DNA from: Siphlonurus alternatus
Taxonomy: Eukaryota; Arthropoda; Insecta; Ephemeroptera; Siphlonuridae
Length of the DNA stretch: 64,000 bases
NCBI GenBank assembly: GCA_949825025.1
Contig: OX463785.1
Location: 8,743,971-8,807,970 of the forward strand
Direction: 5' to 3'
Position 1 is the stretch's first letter, and each line of letters starts with the position of its first letter. A program made the position numbers and the translations under genes. Shown in pieces: positions 28,363 through 39,423 of the stretch. The notes beneath the pieces are model-generated. The model did not search any database. It had not been told where the DNA came from and saw nothing but the letters and a program-made list of their open reading frames with translations.

Positions 28363-28722
28363 GATTTCTGTGGTCACGTGATTCCATTTGCGGGCAGCCA
28401 CCGTCCAAAACGTCTCGTAACTTTTTGCCTCGCATCTTGACGTATCCAAAAACCCAGATGAGAAGACGCGAAAACACGAACTCGGAGATTGATCAGCTTT
28501 CCCGCGGAGGCACACCACCCGGGGAAAATCCGCCCCCGTCCCCCGCCCCCAAACGTGGACCTTAGTGCACGTCACCCTCCCCCGGCGGCCCCCACCGACG
28601 ACCCCCCCAGAAGGTCTCGTCGAGTTTCGAAGGGGGGAAGGGGTCTGTCAAGCCGATCTGGCGTCCGCCATATGAAAAGCATTGGAGATTTGGGGTTTTC
28701 AAAGTGCTTCTTAATATATAAG
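28363..28722. repeat. Linker with partial promoter-block repeat and GC-rich module
   Basis: Starts with a third partial copy of the CACGTGATTCCATTTGCGGG sequence (28,373 on), then a C-rich, CpG-rich module (28,490-28,660). Its later part (GGCGGCC.CCAC, GTCTCGTCGAGTTTCGA, TTTGGGG) parallels 31,095-31,215. Overlapping frames on both strands reflect scarcity of A/T rather than a gene. Confidence 0.6.
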
Positions 28723-29138
28723 ACTAGGGGTGGGGTGTAAACTCGCCTACGCTCGTTTGGTTTCAAGTCTTTTAATTAATTTTGTCAATCATATGTTGCC
28801 ATCTATATAAGTATTCAGTACGTGATATCATAACGGTATTGTAATGCAAAATGGACAACCTACATGAATTTTTTTTATTACAGAAATGAATTGAAGGTAC
28901 CAAATTATGCTACTCTGATTTTTTCCAGATTTTTTTGAAACCCAGAACTATTTTTAAATAATTATTAAATGTGCTGCCACGCCCTCTGGAGGCGTCAACA
29001 GGCATCTCTGTCCTATCCTTTTTATTAACGATTCAGGGGTGCCAACTTAAATTACAGAACGTTCAATAATTATTTAGAAATAGTTGCAGGACTCATAAAA
29101 ATCTAAAAAAATTCAGAGTAATTCAGAGTAGAGGTGGA

Positions 29139-29245
29139 GCGTGGCGTTATGCATTGACCGGTTCTCGTTAGATCACTGAAGTCAGGCTACGTCAAGCGTG
29201 GTTAATACTTGGATGGGTGAACATTTCAAGTATAAAAATACGCCG
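29139..29245 (+). pseudogene. 5S rRNA-derived sequence in unit 2
   Basis: Better preserved than its copy-1 counterpart: GACCGGTTCTCGTTAGATCA, then GTGGTTAATACTTGGATGGG. The GGTTCTCGT block is the form I associate with arthropod 5S rRNA. Extra GAGGTGGAGCG upstream and no closing stem indicate a derived sequence and not a working 5S gene. Confidence 0.75.
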
Positions 29246-30151
29246 CTCCCTCCCTGGGATAAATTCGTCTTGCTTTCCACCCAGTGCAGTGATGCACTTC
29301 CAAAAATCTCTCAGCCATATGTTGACAGATATTATAGTGTTTTAAATTAGCGAAGATGAACAGGCTCAGATAACGACTCAGACGCAGTTGTTAGACCCCT
29401 ACTATTTTATTATTATTTATTTCATTTTATTTAATAATTTTTTTAAGGAGTCAGACGCAGTTGTTAGGCCCCTATTATTTTATTATTATTTATTTTATTT
29501 TATTTAATAATTTTTTTAAGGAGTTTGGGGAGATTCGAGTTAATTATTTTCTTAGCGTCCGGTCGTGTTCGAGCGAGCAAGGCAATGGGCTTACTCCGGA
29601 CACTGCCCATCTTCAACACAAAGAGGTGGCCAGTTGTAATGAAACCTCGTAATGCTATGATGTACCGAACGCAAATTACCCCTGAAAGTAGGCAACCACA
29701 ACCTACATGCCCCTGAAAGTATGCAACCCGCATTAATTACACCTTAATTTGATAACCCCCCTAGACCTAATTGGGAGATGATCCGAGCATTATTTACGAA
29801 AAAATTCGTTTTTATATAAAGTTATTATAAGTTACCCCTAAAGGTAGGCAACCTTCACTTACATGCCCCTGAAAGTATGCAACCCAACCAAACTTCCCCT
29901 GAAAGTATGCAACCACAACCTACATGCCCCTGAAAGTATGCAACCCGCATTACTTGCACCTTAATTTTATAACCCCCCCTAGACCTAATTGGGAGTAAAT
30001 CCGAGCATTATTTACGAAAATAATCAATTTTATATAAAGTTATATTAATTAAGTCACACCTGAAAGTAGTTTGCTTGGAATGTGCTACCATATATGGCAT
30101 CTCCATCTATGGGAAAAATATCGAACTTCTGAATGTCTACAATATCTGTGC

Positions 30152-30345
30152 TCACGTGATTCCATTTGCGGGCAGCCACCATCTTGAAACTATCTTACGC
30201 ACATATGCGCGCACTTGCGCGGATATTCGCATGCGCATTTTCGCGGACTAATCTTCGCGCGAATTTCACATCACTGCACTGAGCAGTCAGATCCCCTTTT
30301 GCAATGTTGCCTCTAAACAGAAGCAGCCAATGGGATGGCAGCAGT
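30152..30345 (+). promoter_or_regulatory. CpG-rich promoter-like block, copy 2
   Basis: Repeats copy 1 with a few substitutions: CACGTG (30,153), GCCACCATCTTG, GCATGCGCAT and the second CCAAT are kept, while the first CCAAT is changed (GACTAAT). A short plus-strand frame begins 50 bp beyond the unit (30,394). Confidence 0.45.
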
Positions 30346-30393
30346 CCCACAAAGAAAGTTAATAAAGTATAATAATTTCAAAGCATTGACGAT

Positions 30394-30561
30394 ATGCAAA
30401 AGCTTCAGTCAATCCCAGTTAGCAGAACTCTTTCTACCAATGGTAGACTTGCATTTTTCCACCAACATTCAAACTTGAACGACAAAGAAGCTGTTGAAGT
30501 TGGTAACCATAAACTTTCCAATGGCAGGAAACACTGTATGTATAATAAATGGAAAAAGTAG
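30394..30561 (+). CDS. Short hypothetical frame, 55 codons
   Basis: An ATG-initiated frame of 55 codons ending in TAG, immediately downstream of composite unit 2. The peptide is of mixed, non-repetitive composition, with a basic C-terminus ending Asn-Lys-Trp-Lys-Lys. The frame is open for four codons above the ATG to a TAA. I do not recognise it. It could be the tail of an old transposon gene, an exon, or chance; no splice site or second copy supports it. Confidence 0.2.
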   Translation: MQKLQSIPVSRTLSTNGRLAFFHQHSNLNDKEAVEVGNHKLSNGRKHCMYNKWKK

Positions 30562-30639
30562 CACTAGTACGTTGTGCGTTACATGTCTACGTATCAGAAA
30601 ACGCAAATCGAAACCAACGAAAAGATGAACTCAGGGAGG

Positions 30640-31215
30640 AGATCCCCTAGCCGTGGAGTCACGCGGCACAAGGTCACCCCGTGTCCACAATGTCCACATT
30701 TGTGATTCAAAGTGCATGATAGAGGGCCATAACACATCAAAGTGACACGTAATACGTCGCAATAGCATGACGTCCTCACTACACGGCCACGACAACACAG
30801 CACGCACCAACACTCGAACACACGGTGATTCGAAACACAGACCACACGACACCGAAGAGCCCAAATTTCCAAACGTAACCTCACGGGCGGCGTGCGCTGC
30901 CGAAAGGGTGTCCGGTGTCCGGAACCGAACACGACTCGGCAGCAACAAAAGTTCACCGGGCAAAGACCTCCACCGGCCAAGGCCAGCGCAGGGCACCGGA
31001 AGAGCTCGGAGGCCGAAAAACCCCAAAAATCTAGATAAAAAAATTCAACCCCAGTCCCCCCCCGGACGTGGATTTTTTATTATTTTCGTGGTTACGGCGG
31101 CCACCCCCGGGAACCCCCAGGAAAAGTTTCGTCGGGTTCCGACGAACCCAGACGCTCGCCCAAAGGAAGTGCGTCCCAGCATAGGAAAACGCTGGTTAAT
31201 TTTGGGGTCCCGAAA
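30640..31215. other. GC- and CpG-rich module
   Basis: A sharp rise in GC over the AT-rich surroundings. Overlapping frames of 128-150 codons on both strands arise from low stop-codon density. Its distal part (GGCGGCCACCCCC, AAGTTTCGTCGGGTTCCGA, TTTTGGGG, AAAGTGATG) parallels the GC-rich module at 28,570-28,715, so it belongs to the same repeated structure. It could be a CpG-island promoter or a mobile-element part; I cannot decide. Confidence 0.5.
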
Positions 31216-31404
31216 GTGATGTTTAATAATAAGGACAAGTGTGGTGAATTGAAAGACACACTTTTGATGGACAGCTTGAATTGCAGTGTTTTGAACACAA
31301 TATTGTTATGTAACTTCAATGAAAAAGTGTGGTGCAGAGAAGTTATGAGAATTTCAAGCCCAAGTTGTGGGAACGTCATAACATCTGATGAAGTGTTCGA
31401 ATAA
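31216..31404 (+). CDS. Hypothetical 62-codon frame after the GC-rich module
   Basis: An ATG-initiated frame of 62 codons ending in TAA, non-repetitive, with five cysteines. Its start coincides with the end of the GC-rich module. No family is recognised. There is no splice donor at its end and no homologous second copy to test conservation, so it is listed only as possible. Confidence 0.2.
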   Translation: MMFNNKDKCGELKDTLLMDSLNCSVLNTILLCNFNEKVWCREVMRISSPSCGNVITSDEVFE

Positions 31405-31519
31405 CACCCCATACAAAAAATAGTGCACGTCATTTCTTGACAGAGAACACATCATCATGTGTATATATAAAATCCTCTCCGGTAATTTCAACAGATGAGA
31501 TGGTCTCACAACATGAATA

Positions 31520-31761
31520 TCAAGGTTTCCTGATCACACTTATATATTCAGATTTCTCTCTAGTAAATATGTGATGAAAACACTGGTGAAGGACATTGTG
31601 TTCTCTGCAAGTAAAGAATGTGTCTTTTGATCCAGTACGCTTGTAAAGACAAGTAACCTTGGGCGAAAGCTCTTGAGGTGCAGTTATATGTGTTTTGAGA
31701 TACAAATGAAACCTATGTGGAGGAATGTTAAAATACTGTGGCTGAAAAGGAAATCTGCAAC
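31520..31761 (-). CDS. Candidate terminal exon encoding a Cys/His-rich peptide
   Basis: On the minus strand an acceptor-like AAACTCTTACAG is followed directly by a frame open for 79 codons to TGA. The peptide contains scattered Cys and His (for example THITAPQ, VTCLYKRTG, FTCREHNVLHQCFHHIF), reminiscent of a degenerate zinc-binding region but not matching the C2H2 spacing. No upstream exon could be fixed. It may be the end of an unrecognised gene or transposon protein. Confidence 0.3.
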
Positions 31762-32655
31762 CTGTAAGAGTTTGGATGCATTAATTTTAAGGTGCTGCAA
31801 TCAAAAACTTCAAGAAAAGGTGTTTTAAACACATAAAATTGCTATTATGATTCATGTTATGAGAAAAAGCACTTAATCCCAAAGAAATGTGGGACAAGTT
31901 TTGAAAATATTGAATTCTAAATTGGAATTTGATGCATACAAAGTGCATATTGAGATTCAATATATTAGTTTTATAGATTTATCTGGTGATACATTATTCA
32001 ATAACTTTGTGATCACCCAGTATATATATTGTATATTATATATATATATATGTATATTATTAATCATTACTTGAAAACTTCATGAGAGCTGACAAGCTTA
32101 GAATGGTGATAAAGCTGGATCAAATATCCCTGACTGGACCCTCAGATTTTTGACATAGCAGCATAAAAAAAAGGTGTCAGACCCCCTGAAGAGTGGCCTC
32201 TGCTGCCTGTAATACCTATATAACCCTGACTGGTCCCTAGCTCCTCACTCCGAAACTGTAAAAATATAATTGTAAATTTCATTTGTTAGTAGTGAGAAAA
32301 AAATATTGATTAATCTCTTCTCTAGAAACAGTTGTTATAATAAAACATATAATTTAGTTTCCGGAAATATATATGCATTTTTTCTGTAGATTATCAGTAA
32401 AGTTAAGAACAAAGTTTGGTTATAAACAGAAATTATTCAATTTTGGTTTTGGTGCATTGAAGTCTAGTAAGATTATTTATTTATTTATTATAATGAAATA
32501 CATATTTAAAAAAAGAAAAAATAAAATTAACTTACATATTCCTGCCATTAAAATCTGGATTCTATGTTGTACTAAAATATCAATAGTAATTTTGTATATT
32601 TGCCAAAAATTTTTAATTGTATTGTGTTTAAAAGGAAAGTAATATATTAGTTGAC

Positions 32656-32693
<38 letters not shown>

Positions 32694-33312
32694 TTTTTAA
32701 CATTGATACTTACTTTCTCGAAATTATTGTTATAATTTTTGTAAGGAAAGTATAACTACAACAACTTGAAATTATTATTCTAATAAATAAATTTACAATT
32801 AAAAAAGTTATAAAATTTACTTCTATCCTTTTGTACCAAATTTATTGTTGTCTCCTCTAGACAAAATATAGCATTTTATAATAATAATATTTTTTGTTTA
32901 AATCAACAGCTGTCAAAACAATAAATTCATTGGAACCAGAATGACTGAATAATAGTTATAGAATGGAAATCTAGCTATAATTAAGAAATTCAACAAAGTT
33001 TACACATTGTCTTTGTTCCACTATATATACATGAATTTCAATTATTGATTACTTAAAAGCACCACATTACTATTTTAGAATTAAAATATAATAATATTTT
33101 ACTTTTCCTATTTCACCCACTATAAAGTATTCTTTAAATAAATTTAACAAAAGTCAAAATTTATATAAAATATAGAATTTATTTTTGATTAAAGAAATAT
33201 GAAATGATTTTATTTATTAATTTCATTATGTATCATTATGTTTTGCAAGTAAGAATATTTAATATTTGGGTGCAAGTTCTACTCAATGTTCGGTTTCTTA
33301 AATGCTTTATAT
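31762..33312. other. AT-rich non-coding DNA with (TA)n
   Basis: No gene recognised. Short TA arrays lie near 32,040 and 32,660-32,690. 32,080-32,270 is more balanced in composition but without a supported frame. Confidence 0.4.
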
Positions 33313-33991
33313 GAACCTTTGCACAATATTAAATACACAATTAGCTTTGCTTTAGTATGATTCAGCTGCATAAAGTTTTTTGTTTCAGCAGCACAAATAT
33401 CAGAGATAATAGTCAATGAAAAGGAACCTGTGACGTCACTTACGCTTATTCAGCAGCGACAATATAGAAGATTCCTGCAAAAGTGTTCACTCCCGCTGCA
33501 ACCACGACCACAATTTTACTTTTGAAATTTTGAAACTTTACCAGAGCAGTGTTGATAGTATTTTTCAAATAGCTTCATAGAATTTTTTTAACATTATTCA
33601 TACAAACCAAGTTATTGCAGAAAAGAGGAGCAAAAATGTTGTATAGGAAAACAATGTTAAATTTTTAGCTTATCTTGCTACCGCAACAACTCAGTCTTTA
33701 CACATAGCACCAAAAAAATTCTTTCAGTCCATTTGACAAATACTATTAAAACTGCCCTGGCAAAGTTTCAAATTTCCAGAAGTAAAATTGTGGCCGTGGT
33801 TGCAGCGGGAGTGAACCTATCTTTTGCAGGGATTTCCCTATATTGTCGCCGCTGGATGAACGTGAGTGACATCACAGGTGATTCTTCAACGGCTATTATC
33901 TCTGATATTTGTGCTATTGAAACAAAAAATTTATGCAGCTGAAACACACTGAAACAAAACTAACCGTGTATTTAACACTGTGAAAAGGTTC
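33313..33991. mobile_element. Large fold-back element, family of two copies (copy 1)
   Basis: Inverted arms of about 230 bp. The core ends TTCAGCTGCATAAA (33,361) and TTTATGCAGCTGAA (33,943) match perfectly. Weaker complementarity continues outward to GAACCTTTGCACA and its inverse near 33,985. The arms contain AAAATTGTGG.CGTGGTTGCAG and its inverse. One TGACGTCA is at 33,431 and its partner has changed to TGACATCA. The right arm is open for 69 codons on the plus strand, but the same frame is broken in the left arm. Copy 2 is at 38,054-38,710. Confidence 0.8.
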
Positions 33992-34645
33992 AGAAGGTCT
34001 TTAAATCATTTTTTAAATATTGATACTGATATTGTCTTTCATTGTTTACTTATTGCATAAAAACTTTTAAAAAAGGAAACTATATATATATAATATAACA
34101 ATAAAATTTTAAAGTAATGAATATTTTTATTTGTTTAAATTAAAGGATTATACAATATAAAAATAGAACTATACATCAATGCATATATTTTGTAACAAAT
34201 TATAAAATTTTGAATATAAAAAGTATGTGGCTTTATACTATACATTTTATAATTTAATAAAAAAAGAATAAAATTCTTGTAATGGAATATTGATAAATTA
34301 TTTGCAAATTATTCAAGTGTCTTGTTCCTTAAAATATAATTTTATGGCCTCAACAATTATAAATAAAATATGCAATGAGTGTTGAATTTTTTTAAAAGAA
34401 ATGTCTTCCGATAAATATCAGAAAATATTATCGATAATAAAAACAATGTATGTATTTAACTTACTATATAATATATATATATTTATATATATATATAATG
34501 AAGAAAATAAAGTGAACTAAATATGAATTTCAGATGTTTCAGAAAGCAAAAGGTGTAATATTCACAAGATGATATGAATATTATTTTTTAGTTTTATAAT
34601 TACTTCTCCAAAGTGAGGTATATAAATTAATGTTAGGTATGTTAG

Positions 34646-34757
34646 GTAACTTTATCATTGAAAATTTTAAAACTTGCAGTTTTATTAATCTCAATACCAT
34701 ATTATTTTTACAGGACATGGTAATTAATGAAGCTGCAATTGATAATATTATGAGGTC
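34646..34757. repeat. Diverged copy of the ~115-bp fold-back element
   Basis: Read on the minus strand, the segment ATTGCAGCTTCATTAATTAC followed by CATGTCC aligns with TTGCAGTCTTGTTAATCACC plus CATGTCC of the copy at 3,934. The opposite arm has TTGCAGTTTTATTAAT. It is older than the 3.9-kb copy. Confidence 0.5.
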
Positions 34758-34920
34758 ATAACTTTACATTTAATACTGCAGGAAATAATTGCTACTTTTA
34801 TGCTATAGTATAAAACATTTATATAAGGACTGCAATTTATGAGTTGACAATGAATAGCATATAATTTAAAAGCAATGATGAAAATGAGTTATATTATGAG
34901 ATATTTAATATTTTTATAGA

Positions 34921-35266
34921 AAAAAGCAACAATCACAAATTTATAAACTTGATAATAAGTAATAAAATTTGTTACAGATTTATAAAATTGTCACTAAAAA
35001 GGATATGTATAGTATAATACATACAACATAAAATGTTATGCAAAAGTTTGTGGGATATTTCTGTAAAATTTGAACAACAAAAGAGAGTCAGCTAAAAAAG
35101 CAACAAATACAAATTTATAAAATGGATAATAAGTAATAAAATTTTTTACAGATTTATAAAATTGTCACTAAAAGAGATATGTATAGTATAATACATACAA
35201 CATAAAATGTTATGTAAAAGTTTGTGGGATATTTCTCTAAAATTTGAACAACAAAAGAGAGTCAGC
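34921..35266. repeat. Tandem duplication, 2 x 174 bp
   Basis: Two adjacent copies, each starting AAAAAAGCAACAA and ending AAGAGAGTCAGCT, with only a handful of differences. Confidence 0.9.
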
Positions 35267-36485
35267 TGTCTTAATTGTGTCAGATGCTTATAAAATAATA
35301 ATCTTAAAATGAAATATTAATTAATTGTAGTAACAAAACTTAATAACAGACTATAATATATTAATTGGTTATTTGAACATAAACACGGAATATTCAATTT
35401 ATTGATATCTAGCTTCGTTACTTTCATACCTGTGTTGTCACCTGGAAATTCATTACTTTATGATCATTAGGGATGGAGAACAGCTTTATCTTCATGTTGT
35501 TGAAATTAAAAGTTATATTTATTGGATTGATGCATTACATAATGATATGGAACATGATGTACTTTCTACTATAATATGATTACTTCTTAAAAATACAATC
35601 TATTTTCTTTTTCTTTTAATTTTAAAAATTCATTTTATACTTAATGTCATATTGATACATATATTGTTATAATAACAGTCCATTGAAATGTTACACATTT
35701 CTTAAATGTTACTTATTTATGTAAGTTACATTTTGCAATGTTACAAATTTTGATTACACCATTTCTTAATATTTATTATAACCTTATCTCAGGTTTTATG
35801 ATATTTTTTAAACTGAAATGGAAACATAATAATAGAAAGAGAAAACCTTATTTTCTATATGTAATACTATATTGAAGTCATGTTTCAATTATAGTTGACA
35901 TGAAACTAATTTCTTTATTTTATTTCTAAAATAAAAAATTAATTTCATGCCTTGTATAATTTACATTTAATAATAAACAAAATGTGTGTATTTTTTTTTT
36001 CTTCTTTTTTTACATGACTTTATATATGTGACATCACAATTGCTTAAAATTAATTATTTTAATTATCCATTAAGATTCAATAAAAATGATTATTATTTTG
36101 TAACCTTCACCATAATTTTATAAAATTATATTGTAATAAATGAATACATATATAAAACTTAAAACAATAACCTATGCATTTGTCATTACAATAGAAAAAA
36201 AAGAAATATGTATTTCAAAATAAAATTTTATATATTTTCAGTAGTAATTGTAGGAGTTACTGTATGATGTAAAAATAATATATAATGTATTCGTTATGTC
36301 TAGTTTCGAATTTACTGGCATGTAATACAAATGATGAATCATTAAGATATATTAAAATTACTGAACAACATTCAATGTACATCATATACAAATTGTTGTG
36401 TAAAAATTTAATTGCAGTTGTTATGTAAAAATATTACCAATAACATCTTCTGAAACCACTATTTTGTCAAAAAATAATGAAAAAA
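35267..36485. other. AT-rich non-coding DNA
   Basis: Nothing recognisable beyond high AT content. Confidence 0.45.
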
Positions 36486-36539
36486 TCCCCCCCCCCCACT
36501 TCCCTGTTGTTCTGATTACATGTGTATAAATAAATTGTT

Positions 36540-36614
<75 letters not shown>

Positions 36615-37000
36615 TATTTGTAATAGGAACTCAACATTTTTTATACACATATTTCATTATGTTACAACCCTTTGAATGTAAATATAAAAATATCTCCAGA
36701 ACCTTCAATTTTAGCTCCTATTAATGCTAAAAATTGTATTAGAATGTGTTTTTTTATTATAATATGGAAAATTTCATATAATACCAAATCAGCCATAGAA
36801 AAAGATACATAAAAGTAAGGAATATCCAAGAGATTGATTGTTGCAACAGTTGAAAGCAACAAACTGGCTGAATAGTTACATATTTTCCCCCATGCCATTG
36901 ATTGATTTGGTATCATATGAAATTTACAATATTAATTAATGTAAAGAAAAGTTTTTCTTCAAACTCAGTTTTGTATTCACCAAATTGCCATACTATTAAT
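36486..37000. mobile_element. Diverged relative of the 41-kb fold-back element, with (TA)n expansion
   Basis: The order CTGTTGTTCTGATTACATGT, GTTACAA.CC.., AATATAAAAATATC.CCAGAA, GGTATCATATGAAATTTAC and TAAAGAAAAG follows 41,245-41,640 closely, although only one arm plus the loop is kept. A (TA)n array of about 70 bp at 36,543-36,612 has grown inside. An 84-codon minus-strand frame here is incidental: the better copy does not keep it. Confidence 0.65.
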
Positions 37001-37110
37001 GTTAGTTTTTAAGAGAAAAAAATAATTATAATACTGAATGTCATGTCATAGATAATTATAGTTGAAATATTTGCAATATATATATTATATATATATATAT
37101 TATATATATA

Positions 37111-37645
37111 ATTATTGTATTTTCGTCTTCTTTAGAACCACATAAACTTAGTGTTTTAAAATATGAATTCACTTCTTTCTATTAATAAGTACTTCATTTC
37201 AACAAATTACACATCATATCTATTATAAAAAATCCATTGATACAACATCATGACCATATGTTTACATAATAATTAACGTAAATTCATACATAAATATATA
37301 TATATTTTTTATACTTATTTTTTTCCTTTGTTATATTTATACAGTGTTGCGTTTTGATGTTATGTATGTTTGTTAATATTAAGTTTTTTGACATGAACAT
37401 ATGTTGTCTTGTACAATCGAAAAAGTTCGAATAGAGAAAATAAAATAAATATATATATATATATAAATATATATTTACGTTAATTATTATGTAAACATAT
37501 GGTCATGATGATGTATCAATGGATGTTTTATAATAGATATGATGTCTAATTTGTTGAAATGAAGTACTTATTAAAGAAAGAAGTGAATTCATATTTTAAA
37601 ACACTAAATTCATGTGGTTCTAAAGAAGAAGAAAATACAATAATT
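37111..37645. mobile_element. Inverted repeat with ~200-bp arms
   Basis: The left arm (ATTATTGTATTTTCGTCTTC ... TTTACATAATAATTAACGTA) and right arm (TACGTTAATTATTATGTAAA ... GAAAATACAATAAT) are near-perfect inverse copies. The unpaired loop of about 130 bp (37,310-37,440) includes GTTGCGTTTTGATGTTATG. Tight pairing implies a young or gene-converted palindrome. No coding capacity. Confidence 0.8.
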
Positions 37646-38053
37646 TTTTATCATATACTACTTTGCTAAGAGAAAAAAGTAATTAGTATTAAATGTGTTG
37701 CTTAACATACAAAGTTATGTAATAAAGATTATAGATATTAACCAAAGGGGAAAAAAATATTAAAGCTTCTGACCTAAAAAACATGAATTGAAATATGGTA
37801 CAATTAAAATTTGAATTGCACTACTTTTTACTGAATGTCTTTTTTAAACAAAAACATTGTTAATAATAATATGGTAAACGTATTAGATTATGCAATTAAG
37901 TATATAGAGTGCGAAAAAAGTAAAAAATATAATTGCTGTTGGGTACAACCTTGGATCCTAAATTACTATTATATTTTGTTCACAGCACTTATTATTTGAA
38001 GATATTTCTTGAATGACGCTTCATGTTGAAGGCCCTTTGACTATTTTATAGGA

Positions 38054-38710
38054 TTAAGTCCACAATTAGTATTGCAGTCTCAATTACTGCTGTATAACAA
38101 AAAAATTGTTCAAAAAGCAATAATACCAAAGATAATAGCCAATGCAAAGGGAACTGTGACCTCATTTGTACCCATTCTGCGACAACAGTATAGGGAACTT
38201 TCTGCAAAAGATAGGTCCACTCTAGCTGCAACCACAAACATAATTTTAATTCTGTAATGTTGTAATTTTACCAGGGCACTCTTGATAGTATTTGTCAAAT
38301 ATTCTGAAAGAAGTTTGTTGTTGATATTCACACAGACTGACTTATTGCAGTAGCAAAAGGAGAACAATTTTGCATAGGAAAACAATGTTATATATTGGCT
38401 TATAGTGCTATTGCAATAAGTTGGTATGTGTGAATGTCAACAACCAACTTTTTTCAGAATATTTTAAAAATACTATTAAGGCTGCTCTGGTAAAATTTCA
38501 ACAATCCAGATTTAAAATTATGTCCATGGTTGCAGCTAGAGTGAACCTAACTTTTACAAGGATTTTTCTATACCGTTGCCATAGAATGGCTACAAATGAC
38601 GTCACATGTGCCTTTTCATCGTTTAATATATCTGGTATTATTGCTACTGGAACAATTTATTTTTTTTTATGCAACTGTATTATACTGAGGAAATACTAAC
38701 TGTGGACTAA
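38054..38710. mobile_element. Large fold-back element, family of two copies (copy 2)
   Basis: Arms begin AAGTCCACAATTAGTATT and end inversely at AATACTAACTGTGGACTA. Inner arm blocks are homologous to the element at 33,313, for example GGTTGCAGCTAGAGTGAACC and CTTTCTGCAAAAGATAGG with their inverses. Two 91-92-codon frames point outward from the loop with similar peptides (…VVAARVDLSF… and …MVAARVNLTF…). That may be shared ancestry of the arms rather than selection. One arm has TGACGTCA (38,598); the partner is TGACCTCA. Confidence 0.75.
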
Positions 38711-39317
38711 ATGTGAAATGGTGATAGGTCCTTTAAACAATATGTTAACTTTCATTTTAAATTTGTGTTAAAGTCAATCTGTGAGAAATTAATTTTGTTA
38801 GATTTCAATTCTATATCGATGGTTTTGTCGAGAAAACACTGGTTTGCATTTTCCAAATGTTACAACATAACCGATTTGCTTTTGTAAAAAGTTGTTTTTT
38901 CATCCTTTGTTATTGTAATTTACAACCTTACTAAACAAACCAACTTGTAATTTTATAAAGTACGGAGAATGCAAACCAGCGGTTTCTCTTCAAAACATTC
39001 AATATATAAAATACTTGAATTCTTTATGACAAATATTAACTTAATTTTCTTCTTTGATAGATACCTTCAATGTTTGACAATAATAAAATAATAAAAGTAT
39101 GATTAAATAAAAGAACATAGTATAAAGTCCAATTTTCAAATTAACATGATGCAAAGTATTTTCTATTTATCATTCGTTTGAAATTATTTGAAAAATGTAG
39201 GCTGTTTTGTAATTGCACTTTAAGTTCTGGTGAAACTTTAAGTAATATTGCATAAAACGTGTACCAAGTCATGAGTATTAATACTGTTTACAAACATGGT
39301 GAATATGCAGAATCCAA

Positions 39318-39375
39318 CATGCGACTTTGGGGGGGGGGAGGGGAGGAGGGGGGAGCGGTGCCCTATCCCGCAATG
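39318..39375 (+). repeat. G-rich tract with quadruplex potential, shared with 55.08 kb
   Basis: Nine Gs, then GAGGGGAGGAGGGGGGAGC, giving at least four G-runs. The following GTGCCCTATCCCGCAATGTTAA recurs at about 55,100 (TTGCCCTACCCCGCAATGTT) after another G-rich tract, so this is a dispersed repeat piece. Confidence 0.7.
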
Positions 39376-39423
39376 TTAATATTTGGAGTGGAAGGAAAAG
39401 CAACGAGTGGGGGGTGATAACAG

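Larger units (their letters stand above)
28723..30363 (+). repeat. Composite repeat unit, copy 2
   Basis: Same order of parts as copy 1: fold-back arm from 28,851, 5S-derived block at 29,139-29,245, CCCCTGAAAGTATGCAACC minisatellite-like stretch with more units than copy 1, and promoter-like block at 30,152-30,345. It is longer than copy 1, partly because of an inner duplication around TCAGACGCAGTTGTTAG and extra minisatellite units. Divergence from copy 1 is visible but low. Confidence 0.85.

Noticed and set aside
29139..29245. Functional 5S rRNA gene
   Set aside because: The terminal stem and several conserved positions are missing, and it is embedded in a repeated unit.
27417..29733. Pairs of 63-113-codon frames in the composite units
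   Set aside because: They lie in repeated non-coding units and neither their ends nor their frames are preserved between the two copies.
27715..29945. CRISPR-like or riboswitch-like reading of the CCCCTGAAAGTATGCAACC repeats
   Set aside because: Spacing is irregular and the intervening sequence is itself repeated; it is better explained as minisatellite growth inside a composite repeat.
30594..31219. 128-150-codon frames on both strands
   Set aside because: Overlapping opposite-strand frames in a GC-rich module; stop-poor composition is sufficient explanation.
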